A stretch of DNA of 24,025 nt from a virus. Both the position numbers and the translations under genes were made by a program. The stretch's first letter is position 1, and each line of letters begins with the position of its first letter. A model generated the notes under the pieces. That model was given only the letters and a program-made list of their open reading frames with translations, was not told the DNA's origin and did no database searches. This document shows, in pieces, positions 1-6,650 of the stretch. Location: positions 1-24,025 of the IMG/VR virus record IMGVR_UViG_3300009164_000354. The stretch is one strand, 5' to 3'.

Positions 1-1
1 A

Positions 2-2116
2 ATGCCTGACATCGACCTTGACTTTGATGATAGATATCGTGACGAAGTAATCAACTATGCCAGAGCAAAATATGGGTCTGACCACGTTGCACACATTTGC
101 ACGTTCAACAAGACAGGCGCCAGACAATCTATCCGAGATGCAGCCAGAGCTCTAGGTTACGATTTTGCCGGTGGAGACGTAGTGGCAAAACTCGTTCCTC
201 CGCCAGTATTGGGCATCTCGAAAAATCTTTCGGAGTGCATGGAAGTTGAAGAATTCAAACAGCTGTATGAGAAAGACTCAGATGCCAAAACTATTGTAGA
301 TACGGCATTTGGACTGGAAGGTCTAGTAAGACAAACTGGCATACACGCTGCTGGTATAGTTATATCTAGGGATGCACTAACCGAATACCTGCCTATCATG
401 CGCAAGGGCGTAGATAATCCAATCATTACGCAATGGGATATGGGCAGAGTCGAGCAGTGTGGCCTTTTAAAGATTGACTTTCTTGGCCTAAGAAACCTTG
501 GAGTTATTGACTCTTGCATCAAGTTGGTCCATAAGCGTAAAGGCGAACTTATTGATGTTGATAAAATTCCGCTTGACGACGCAAAAACTTATGATGAATT
601 ATGTAAGGGTAACTGCGCCGGAGTCTTTCAACTTGAATCATCGGGCATGAGACAATTGATGATGCAGCTTCAACCACGTAACGTAGAAGACATTATGGCA
701 TTAATCTCATTATATAGACCAGGTCCAATGGGTTCTGGAATGGATAAAGAATATATTGACCGTAAACATGGTCGTAGCCAAATTAAATATGAGCATCCTA
801 AGTTAGCTAAGGTGCTAGCACCGTCTCTAGGAATCATGCTGTATCAAGAAGATGTTTTAGGAGTTGCTAGAGAATTGGCAGGATTTACTTCCGCAGAGGC
901 TGATGATTTAAGAAAAGTTATTGGTAAAAAATTAATGGATAAAATTGCCAAGATGCGATCTATGTTTGTCGAAGGATGTGTTCGAACATCTGATATGTCA
1001 GAAACTTTAGCTAATAAGATTTTCTCAGATATTGAATACTTTGGCGGATATGGATTTAACAGAGCACACGCCGCAAGTTACGCCATGATTAGTTATGTCA
1101 CGGCTTATCTTAAGTCAAATCATCCAACAGAATATATGGCAGGACTTATGTCATCAGTAGTTGGCAATAAAGAAAAGCAAGCATTCTATTTATCGGACTG
1201 TAGAAAATTAAATATAGAAGTCTCCCCACCGTCAATCAATAAATCTGGGATTGACTTTGAAGTAGTAGGAGATACGTCAATCGTATTTGGGCTGTCTGCG
1301 GTCAGTGGAATTGGCCAATCGATAGCTGATGCAATAGTCAACTGCAGAAACACTGAGGAGCCATATACGAGCATTGTAGACTTCCTCAGAAGATGTGATC
1401 CTGTAATTTTGAAGAAGAGTACGCTGGAACATTTAGCAGCTGCTGGGGCATTTGATGAATTGGTGAATATAGATTTAGGGGAATATCCTAGACTGCAAGA
1501 AATAGAAATGCTAGAAAAAGAAAAAGAAGAACTTGGAATATATGTAACTAGTCATCCTATTATGGGAATATGGGACATACTTTCTAAGAAAGTTGATTGC
1601 GAAATAATTGAATTATCTGAGTATCAAGTCGGATCAAATATAAAAGTCGGGGGAATAATTACAGCCTCCAAAAAGATAATGACCAAAAAAGGTCAGAAGA
1701 TGTTTAAGATATCAATAGAAGATATTTCTTCAGATGTTGAAGTAATTATTTTTCCAAACAATGCAAAAAATATAGCGGATGATTACTTCAATAAAGGTGA
1801 TGTAGTAATTATATCTGGAACTTTAAATAAAGAGGGTGACGAAGAAAATTCCACATGTAAGTTGTTCTTCTCATCATGTGAAAAGGTAGATGCGCACTTA
1901 TTTGCCACAGGTAAGGCAATAATTTTTAATGTAAAAAAGAATATATCTACTTCGACTATAGATAAGATTTATGATATAATTGATTCGTCACGAGGTGATC
2001 GTCCTGTATTCTTACAGATATTGGATGGTAAACATAAATTTATTTACAAATATAAGATAGAGGCATCCCCTAAAGTGGAAGATGCGATTAGACAATTAAT
2101 TGAATTGGAGCAATAA
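2..2116 (+). CDS. dnaE: DNA polymerase III alpha subunit (C-family replicative polymerase), 5' end cut by window
   Basis: Catalytic subunit of a C-family DNA polymerase, presumably the phage replicase. The visible 704 residues begin right at the palm motif PDIDLDF (residues 2-8), which carries two metal-binding aspartates; the third is D159 in KIDFLGLRNL. Finger and thumb signatures follow (FQLESSGMRQL, SLYRPGPMGSGM, GYGFNRAHAASYAMISYVTAYLK), then a helix-hairpin-helix-like stretch (about 470-500) and an OB-fold-like segment (about 545-620). The first ATG is not the true start: the PHP and early palm domains must lie upstream of the window. The next gene starts on the base after the stop codon. 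Family assignment is very secure. Bringing its own Pol III alpha rather than a family A or B polymerase is known in some large actinobacterial phages. Confidence 0.95.
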   Translation: MPDIDLDFDDRYRDEVINYARAKYGSDHVAHICTFNKTGARQSIRDAARALGYDFAGGDVVAKLVPPPVLGISKNLSECMEVEEFKQLYEKDSDAKTIVDTAFGLEGLVRQTGIHAAGIVISRDALTEYLPIMRKGVDNPIITQWDMGRVEQCGLLKIDFLGLRNLGVIDSCIKLVHKRKGELIDVDKIPLDDAKTYDELCKGNCAGVFQLESSGMRQLMMQLQPRNVEDIMALISLYRPGPMGSGMDKEYIDRKHGRSQIKYEHPKLAKVLAPSLGIMLYQEDVLGVARELAGFTSAEADDLRKVIGKKLMDKIAKMRSMFVEGCVRTSDMSETLANKIFSDIEYFGGYGFNRAHAASYAMISYVTAYLKSNHPTEYMAGLMSSVVGNKEKQAFYLSDCRKLNIEVSPPSINKSGIDFEVVGDTSIVFGLSAVSGIGQSIADAIVNCRNTEEPYTSIVDFLRRCDPVILKKSTLEHLAAAGAFDELVNIDLGEYPRLQEIEMLEKEKEELGIYVTSHPIMGIWDILSKKVDCEIIELSEYQVGSNIKVGGIITASKKIMTKKGQKMFKISIEDISSDVEVIIFPNNAKNIADDYFNKGDVVIISGTLNKEGDEENSTCKLFFSSCEKVDAHLFATGKAIIFNVKKNISTSTIDKIYDIIDSSRGDRPVFLQILDGKHKFIYKYKIEASPKVEDAIRQLIELEQ

Positions 2117-2482
2117 ATGTCAGCAGATAGACCTTCAGTTAATCCTACAGATAGATGGTGCTGGGTGTTTTGCCCATCATGCAATAGGTGTCAGGATAAA
2201 GGAAGATATACAAAATGTAACGGGTGCTCAGGTCGATACGATCCAGAACTTATTATTAAAGCAGACAGTGAAGATTTCTGCGATTGCAAGAATGGAACTC
2301 TGAGATGGAAAACCCAGCAGGGTAAACTTATTATGACTAAGTTTAAATCCAATCCATTTAAGAGTCAAGTCAAGTATGAAAAGAAATCAGATGATGAACG
2401 CGATTGGGACTCATATGTTAAAGATATGAGAGAAAAATTAAATGATCCTAATTGGGATCCCATAACTTATTACGAGGATTAA
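2117..2482 (+). CDS. Small cysteine-rich zinc-finger-like protein of unknown function
   Basis: 121 residues. The N-terminal half has eight cysteines (C15, C19, C22, C25, C34, C37, C55, C57), including CPSC, CNRC, KCNGCSG and CDC, which suggests two structural zinc sites somewhat like a DnaJ-type finger. The C-terminal half is charged and ends in an acidic stretch. The ATG follows the polymerase stop codon directly (TAAATG), so the gene is probably translationally coupled to the polymerase. I do not recognise a named family. Its place suggests a nucleic-acid or replisome accessory role, but only by association. Confidence 0.75.
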   Translation: MSADRPSVNPTDRWCWVFCPSCNRCQDKGRYTKCNGCSGRYDPELIIKADSEDFCDCKNGTLRWKTQQGKLIMTKFKSNPFKSQVKYEKKSDDERDWDSYVKDMREKLNDPNWDPITYYED

Positions 2483-2484
2483 AA

Positions 2485-2715
2485 ATGAGCCAAAGCTTTC
2501 CAGCAGTTGTTGAAAAAGGTAATATTAAATTAACAGAATACACTGATTCAACTTACAATTATGATGACAAATTATTCTTACAGTGCACCTGTGTTGGATT
2601 CTATCTAACGCAAAAAGAACTAAAAGACCTATACACAGTTGTGAGTTATTATCTGAATGCAGATGATATTACTGAAGTTAAAGTATCTATAGGAGGCGAA
2701 GATGTGGCCCTATGA
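2485..2715 (+). CDS. Hypothetical protein, 76 aa
   Basis: Starts at the ATG two bases after the previous stop, giving MSQSFPAVVEKG. The same frame is open a little further upstream (from 2452), but that would overlap the preceding gene by 31 bases with no better ribosome site. Mixed alpha/beta composition, two adjacent cysteines (QCTC), no signal peptide or membrane segment. No family recognised. It overlaps the next start by 14 bases. Confidence 0.65.
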   Translation: MSQSFPAVVEKGNIKLTEYTDSTYNYDDKLFLQCTCVGFYLTQKELKDLYTVVSYYLNADDITEVKVSIGGEDVAL

Positions 2716-2869
2716 AGAAGACGATCATATGGAAATAGGTGAAACTGGTTGGGTAGCAATCGGCCAGGGCGCTTATATAAATAAACTTAATAATCACACT
2801 ATAGATGAAATCGGAAGAGAATTCGATGAAAATGGTCGATTAATATACGATCCCAACGAAGAACAGTAG
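2702..2869 (+). CDS. Small hypothetical protein, 55 aa
   Basis: Short acidic reading frame beginning MWPYEEDDHMEIGETGW and ending at TAG 2867-2869. A full AGGAGG ribosome site (2691-2696) stands five bases before the ATG, one of the best Shine-Dalgarno sequences in this part of the window, and this is the main support. The gene overlaps the end of the preceding one and leaves only eight bases before the next. Middle segment resembles a short beta-hairpin plus helix. Function unknown. Confidence 0.6.
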   Translation: MWPYEEDDHMEIGETGWVAIGQGAYINKLNNHTIDEIGREFDENGRLIYDPNEEQ

Positions 2870-2877
2870 GAATATTT

Positions 2878-3681
2878 TTGAGTTCTATATTAATTAAAAA
2901 TTATGATAGCTTAAGTGATTTAGAAAAATTAAGTTTAGTAGATTTTTCATACTCTAGAATAGATACATACGATCAATGTCCGGCAAGATACTTCTACTCT
3001 TATATTAAGAAAGAACCAAGACAGTTCAATGCGCCAGCTGCTCTAGGAAATATCGTCCACGCTGTTCTTGAAAATACTTTAGAGAATAATAAAGTCTTAG
3101 ACTTAAATGAACTTCAGGAAGAATACAAAAATAATATTCCTATTTGGGATCCAAATCAAGAAATAACTCCAGATCTTATTTCCGTTGGATCAATTATATT
3201 GAATGAATTTTATGATCAAAATGTAGATAAAGAATTCTCCATATACGATAAGGAAATGTCTTTTTCTTTTATTATAGGGTCATACAAGATAATTGGCTTT
3301 ATAGATAGAGTTGACATTATTGGAGATAGAGTTAACATAACAGACTATAAAACGGGTAAATGGGAAGTTGCACAGAAACACGTGCACTCTAATCTACAGC
3401 TCGGTATATACGCTCTTGCACTTCATAATATATTTCCAGAAAAAGAAATCTATGCGGAGTTGTATTATTTAAGATCTGGAAAAAGAAAAGGTCATCTTTT
3501 TACCGAAGAAGATATTGAAGAAGTTAAGAATAAACTGATTGATACTATTCAAAAAATAATGGTTGATCAGAATTTTACACCCACCGCTAATACCAGAGTA
3601 TGCTCTTATTGCGATCACGCTAAATCAGGTGCGTGTCCAACAGGTGTTTTTAGAAATAAAAAGAATAGTTATGGAAAATAG
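2878..3681 (+). CDS. Cas4/RecB-like PD-(D/E)XK exonuclease with iron-sulfur cysteines
   Basis: 267 residues with every hallmark of the Cas4/AddB-type nuclease fold. SxSRIDTYDQCP carries the first cluster cysteine (C34), GNIVHAVLE the catalytic His (H61), GFIDRVD the first metal ligand (D143), ITDYKTGK the D156/K158 core, and QLGIYAL the Q174/Y178 motif. Three more cysteines near the C-terminus (C242, C245, C253; CSYC then GAC) complete the four expected for a 4Fe-4S cluster. Likely a single-strand-directed DNA exonuclease in recombination or end processing. The start is TTG, eight bases after the previous stop and just after TAGGAAT; no upstream in-frame ATG fits and the motif begins soon after. 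No Cas genes or CRISPR repeats are nearby, so this is a stand-alone phage Cas4-like nuclease. Confidence 0.9.
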   Translation: MSSILIKNYDSLSDLEKLSLVDFSYSRIDTYDQCPARYFYSYIKKEPRQFNAPAALGNIVHAVLENTLENNKVLDLNELQEEYKNNIPIWDPNQEITPDLISVGSIILNEFYDQNVDKEFSIYDKEMSFSFIIGSYKIIGFIDRVDIIGDRVNITDYKTGKWEVAQKHVHSNLQLGIYALALHNIFPEKEIYAELYYLRSGKRKGHLFTEEDIEEVKNKLIDTIQKIMVDQNFTPTANTRVCSYCDHAKSGACPTGVFRNKKNSYGK

Positions 3682-3705
3682 AAAAGGGGCTGGTTTCCCA
3701 GCCCC
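3676..3705 (-). terminator. Intrinsic terminator for the minus-strand gene, possibly bidirectional
   Basis: Perfect 8-bp GC-rich stem GGGGCTGG / CCAGCCCC (3686-3693 and 3698-3705) with a 4-base loop. Read on the minus strand the stem is followed by TTTTCTATTTTCC, a usable U-tract, so it terminates the small gene at 3736-3900. On the plus strand it lies directly after the nuclease gene but the U-tract is missing. Confidence 0.8.
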
Positions 3706-3735
3706 AATTCTATACGTAGTTTTTAAAAAAAAGAA

Positions 3736-3900
3736 TCAGAAAGTTGAATCTGAATCGATAGCAAAATCGAAATCATTGAACTCTGTGACTACCTTGACGG
3801 CATCGCCGTAGTCATAACCAAGGTCTACAACCAAGTCCTCGATAATTTCGTTGTCAATGGTTTCAATTGCTGTGTTGATGATGTGTGTTAATGTGTTCAT
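3736..3900 (-). CDS. Small, strongly acidic protein (54 aa), stand-alone minus-strand gene
   Basis: A short minus-strand frame beginning MNTLTHIINTAIETIDNE and ending DSDSTF. By count it has 13 Asp/Glu, one Lys and no Arg. It is bracketed by a promoter (TTGCAT-N17-TATACT, 3908-3936) and an intrinsic terminator (3676-3705), so it looks like a complete one-gene unit pointing against all its neighbours. The ATG lies eight bases from the -10 box, at the expected transcription start, so the mRNA is probably leaderless; a GGAAG sequence exists but is about 13 bases away and inside the promoter. Small acidic phage proteins are often host-takeover factors or DNA mimics; that role here is only a guess. 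Confidence 0.7.
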   Translation of the reverse strand: MNTLTHIINTAIETIDNEIIEDLVVDLGYDYGDAVKVVTEFNDFDFAIDSDSTF

Positions 3901-3907
3901 GGTGATT

Positions 3908-3936
3908 AGTATACTTCCTTCTTAGTGGTAATGCAA
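3908..3936 (-). promoter_or_regulatory. Minus-strand sigma-70-like promoter
   Basis: On the minus strand: TTGCAT (3931-3936), 17-base spacer, TATACT (3908-3913). It faces the acidic small gene starting at 3900. Predicted transcription start falls at about 3900-3902, on the start codon. Confidence 0.7.
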
Positions 3937-3942
3937 GTTGTT

Positions 3943-3971
3943 TTGCATATTTTTATTTTTTAGTGTATAAT
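3943..3971 (+). promoter_or_regulatory. Plus-strand sigma-70-like promoter, back to back with the minus-strand one
   Basis: TTGCAT (3943-3948), 17-base spacer, perfect TATAAT (3966-3971). Predicted start near 3978, giving a leader of about 26 bases with AAGGA (3993-3997) before the ATG at 4005. The -35 boxes of the two divergent promoters form an inverted repeat ATGCAA-GTTGTT-TTGCAT (3931-3948). Confidence 0.75.
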
Positions 3972-4004
3972 ATATACACGCTTACAGGCATTAAGGATAT
4001 CACA

Positions 4005-4571
4005 ATGGAACTACATGTTGTCAAGGCAGAAGACTTTTTTTTGGAAAAATCTTCTTTTAAAAAACAACCTAATTTGAATAACATCAGAAACAAGCAGATC
4101 GATAAAGTAATCCTAGAGGATGATGGGGTCTTTGCAAGGAAAAAGGGCAATGCGTACCAATACACTAAAACTGGATTCAGGAAAGATATAGAACTCAATG
4201 TTAGATCCAGCTGGGAAGCTAACTTTGTTAGAATCCTAAATATTTATAAAATAGAATTTAAATTTGAACCTACTGTTTTTTCTTTCCCAATAAAAAGAGG
4301 AACAAAGGGTTATACTCCTGACTTTTTTCTAGAACGAAATGGTGAATGGGTAGAGATTAAGGGCTATCTAGATGATAAAAGTAAAATTAAATTAAAAAGA
4401 TTTAAAAGGTATTATCCTGATGAATTCGAAAAAATGACATGCGTCATAAGTAAGTACTCAAACGACGCAAAGAATTTTATGGCTGAGATAGAAGTTCCTC
4501 AAATTGTCTTCTACGAAGACATAAAGGTTTTTTATAGTCAGTACATAGTTAACTGGGAAGGTAAAAAATGA
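4005..4571 (+). CDS. PD-(D/E)XK endonuclease, T7 endonuclease I/TnsA-like
   Basis: 188 residues from the ATG at 4005, chosen because AAGGA lies eight bases upstream and the promoter -10 box occupies the longer open frame (from 3963). The core runs RSSWEANFVRIL (E71), GYTPDFFLE (D106) and WVEIKGYLD (E117, K119), the E...PD...ExK arrangement of T7 endonuclease I-like and TnsA-like nucleases. The N-terminal 60 residues are basic and polar. Likely roles are junction resolution, debranching of replicative DNA, or nicking. The stop overlaps the sigma factor start by four bases (ATGA), so the two are co-translated. The nuclease fold is secure; the exact substrate is not. Confidence 0.82.
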   Translation: MELHVVKAEDFFLEKSSFKKQPNLNNIRNKQIDKVILEDDGVFARKKGNAYQYTKTGFRKDIELNVRSSWEANFVRILNIYKIEFKFEPTVFSFPIKRGTKGYTPDFFLERNGEWVEIKGYLDDKSKIKLKRFKRYYPDEFEKMTCVISKYSNDAKNFMAEIEVPQIVFYEDIKVFYSQYIVNWEGKK

Positions 4572-5428
4572 CAGCTTACAAGGAGCAATATTACTCTTTA
4601 GAAGAGAATGAAATGCAAGACCTAATCGCTAAGGCCAAAAAGGGTTCAGCAAAAGCACAAGAAGAATTATTAAAGGTATTCAGTAATTTTTTAACTAAAT
4701 ATATTTCACTATTATATTATGGAAAGTTCAATTTGAACGACTATGACATACGAAGGTTTATTTCTTTGTTCATCAAGGATTCAGGAACACGCTTTGCTCT
4801 GATGAAAAATAAAATGAGTGGATCCAATATGCGAGTAATAAATGAATGCATGAGAGGTATTCATTATATGGCGAAAAGATATGGGGATGAAGAAGACATT
4901 AGGCAGACTGTATACATGACTTTCTTCCAATGCATAGGCAGATACGAAAGGAAGGATTCAGCTAAGGGTCCAATTCCTTTTAGCGGTTTTTTATATAGTT
5001 ATTTCTTTTATCTTTTAAAAAAGAATGTAGATACATTCCTCATTGATCAATTAGGCAGAAAAACTTTCCCATTGCTGGACGACGATGCCACCAATGATGA
5101 AGGTGATGAAAATTATGTCATTGGTTTTAAGGCAGATCCGGTAGAGTATAGTATGGAACAATTATTAGCTGCAGATAAAATTGATGAATTTTGGGTTTTG
5201 GGCGAGAAAAACATTCCACCATTTGATAGACTAACAGTGCAAGAAAGACAGCTTCTAAAATGGAGGTACGTAGATGGGCAAAGGTCCAGCGAAATATCTC
5301 AGAAAGTTAATGAACATCCGAATACAGTTAGAGAGCACTTATCTAAAATTAAAAATAAAGTAAAAGATTTAATCTTAGAAAATGATCTCAATGAATACGC
5401 AATGCTAATTAATATGGAGAAAAATTAA
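4568..5428 (+). CDS. Phage-encoded sigma-70-family transcription factor
   Basis: 286 residues. An N-terminal helix (LIAKAKKGSAKAQEELLKVF, 19-38) matches the usual start of sigma region 2, and the region 2 core follows at about 105-160 (GDEEDIRQTVYMTFFQCI, then FSGFLYSYFFYLL). An acidic linker (170-190) leads to region 4 at about 221-270: RLTVQERQLLKWRYVDGQRSSEIS with a helix-turn-helix over 240-264. Unlike typical sigma factors, about 65 residues separate the first helix from the rest of region 2. By family it should direct RNA polymerase to phage promoters; its likely target is the TTACTAT motif found upstream of the later units in this window. Coupled by overlaps to the endonuclease before and the next gene after. 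Confidence 0.85.
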   Translation: MTAYKEQYYSLEENEMQDLIAKAKKGSAKAQEELLKVFSNFLTKYISLLYYGKFNLNDYDIRRFISLFIKDSGTRFALMKNKMSGSNMRVINECMRGIHYMAKRYGDEEDIRQTVYMTFFQCIGRYERKDSAKGPIPFSGFLYSYFFYLLKKNVDTFLIDQLGRKTFPLLDDDATNDEGDENYVIGFKADPVEYSMEQLLAADKIDEFWVLGEKNIPPFDRLTVQERQLLKWRYVDGQRSSEISQKVNEHPNTVREHLSKIKNKVKDLILENDLNEYAMLINMEKN

Positions 5429-5943
5429 TGAACTTACAATCAATGGAAAAATTGCAAGAACTATTGCAGAATTTTCTTGGACCTCAATTAAAAGAGGTTA
5501 TCGAAGCATATGCTGACGTAGAAAAAAATAGTAAATATTTTGTAGAAATTCCAGAGGTTGATATTATAGATCTAGGAATAGATACGATTGCGTCACTTGT
5601 TGCCCGCACATCTAATGTTTATGGTAGAGCAGCGCGCTTTGCCGGAATGTCTAGAGCACAATATAAGATTATAGAAGGTAATTATAAGAGAGTTTATAAA
5701 TCAAATAGAGCCGGAAAAAATGAAGCTGAAAGAGAAGCTTCAGCCATGGCAGCAGCTGAATCACAACATACCGAAATGATTACCTGTGAGGCAATTATGA
5801 GCCTAGCTGAATCGATGGAAACGTCAGCTAGAATAGCATCAGAATCAGCTAGAAAGCTGATGGACAAAATGCAGTCCATGCAAGTAGCTGCGTTTAGAGA
5901 AGAAAAAGGTTCCTACCTGGAATCGGATTTTAGTACCTACTAA
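5428..5943 (+). CDS. Helical protein, possible UvsY-like recombination mediator
   Basis: 171 residues, starting on the last base of the sigma factor stop (TAATG). Predominantly helical. Acidic N-terminal third, then a basic segment (GRAARFAGMSRAQYKIIEGNYKR split around 85-108), an Ala/Glu helix (about 115-130) and a long amphipathic C-terminal helix with a MetLys-rich end. This order (basic helix, then long oligomerising helix, small size) resembles T4 UvsY, the mediator that loads recombinase on single-stranded DNA, and the neighbours fit. I cannot confirm homology by eye, and no UvsX/RecA gene is in the window. Treat as a helical replication/recombination-module protein. Confidence 0.7.
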   Translation: MNLQSMEKLQELLQNFLGPQLKEVIEAYADVEKNSKYFVEIPEVDIIDLGIDTIASLVARTSNVYGRAARFAGMSRAQYKIIEGNYKRVYKSNRAGKNEAEREASAMAAAESQHTEMITCEAIMSLAESMETSARIASESARKLMDKMQSMQVAAFREEKGSYLESDFSTY

Positions 5944-5955
5944 AGGATAAAGAAT

Positions 5956-6162
5956 ATGTTTATTGGTCATTACAAAAGTGTTAATACATCTGAAGAATTT
6001 TATTCTACAGAAAAAGAAGATCTTAATTTTCCAACACAAGTCGAATATAAAAGTAATAAATATCTATTGACAAAAACAATTCAAATATCATCAAGCCTTA
6101 AAAAGAATCTAATAGATGTAGCTAAACGCTTTAGTATAGATTATGATGTAAAGGTTGACTGA
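5956..6162 (+). CDS. Hypothetical protein, 68 aa
   Basis: Begins MFIGHYKSVNTSEEFYSTEK, with AAAGGA about eight bases before the ATG, 12 bases after the previous stop. The C-terminal half contains a short beta strand followed by an amphipathic helix (SLKKNLIDVAKRF). No cysteine pairs, membrane segments or known motif. Position within the replication operon is the only functional hint. Confidence 0.65.
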   Translation: MFIGHYKSVNTSEEFYSTEKEDLNFPTQVEYKSNKYLLTKTIQISSSLKKNLIDVAKRFSIDYDVKVD

Positions 6163-6199
6163 AGGCAGTGTTTAAATTTTTAAGATTGGCTTTTTATTT

Positions 6200-6634
6200 A
6201 TGAACATAGAAGTATTTTGCGACGGAGCATCTAGGGGACAAGGTCAAAAAAAGATCGGAGAAGCTGCATGCTCTGTTGTTGTTTATCGCAATAGAAAAAA
6301 GATAGCACAGTTTGCTAGAGGATTAGGTCCTAGAACTAACAATGAGGCAGAATATGAGGCCGTGATAGCTGGCCTCTTAATATGCTCTATGGCTGATCTT
6401 ATAGACCCAATTTTATACACAGACTCGGCTGTTGTAGCTAACCAGGTCAATGGTAAATGGAAGTGCAAGAGCGCAGCTCTAATGCCATTGCTAATGACTA
6501 TTGAAGAAATCAGAGATGAATTTAATTTTCGGGTCATTCAAGTTAAAAGAACATTTGTTTGGGAACCAGACGCCTTGGCAAATAAATTTTTAGATGAATT
6601 AGAAGTAAGAAAAGAGAAAATGAATAGGATATGA
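6200..6634 (+). CDS. rnhA: Ribonuclease HI
   Basis: 144 residues, a normal length for single-domain RNase HI. Catalytic carboxylates are visible: D8 in FCDGASRGQG, E51 in RTNNEAEYEAV, D75 in YTDSAVVANQ and D124 in EPDALANKFLDE. The LAN-type ending is that of bacterial/archaeal-type RNase H domains. It should cut the RNA strand of RNA:DNA hybrids, for primer removal during phage replication. The ribosome site is weak (T-rich upstream sequence), but the start matches the family's usual first beta strand. Ten bases separate it from the kinase ATG at 6645. Confidence 0.92.
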   Translation: MNIEVFCDGASRGQGQKKIGEAACSVVVYRNRKKIAQFARGLGPRTNNEAEYEAVIAGLLICSMADLIDPILYTDSAVVANQVNGKWKCKSAALMPLLMTIEEIRDEFNFRVIQVKRTFVWEPDALANKFLDELEVRKEKMNRI

Positions 6635-6635
6635 A

Positions 6636-6644
6636 TGGTATAAT
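6636..6644 (+). promoter_or_regulatory. Extended -10 promoter just before the dNMP kinase
   Basis: TGG-TATAAT forms a perfect extended -10 element. There is no good -35. The expected transcription start, seven bases beyond, is 6651, the A of an in-frame ATG, so the kinase could be translated from a leaderless mRNA. Confidence 0.55.
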
Positions 6645-6650
6645 ATGGAT

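Noticed and set aside
157-522. Minus-strand frame opposite the polymerase gene
   Set aside because: Shadow of the conserved polymerase frame; no ribosome site or recognisable product.
2452-2484. Upstream extension of the 2485 gene
   Set aside because: It would overlap the previous gene by 31 bases; the ATG at 2485 directly follows the stop codon and gives a simpler coupled start.
3963-4004. Upstream GTG start for the second endonuclease
   Set aside because: The extension covers the TATAAT box; AAGGA before the ATG at 4005 fits better.
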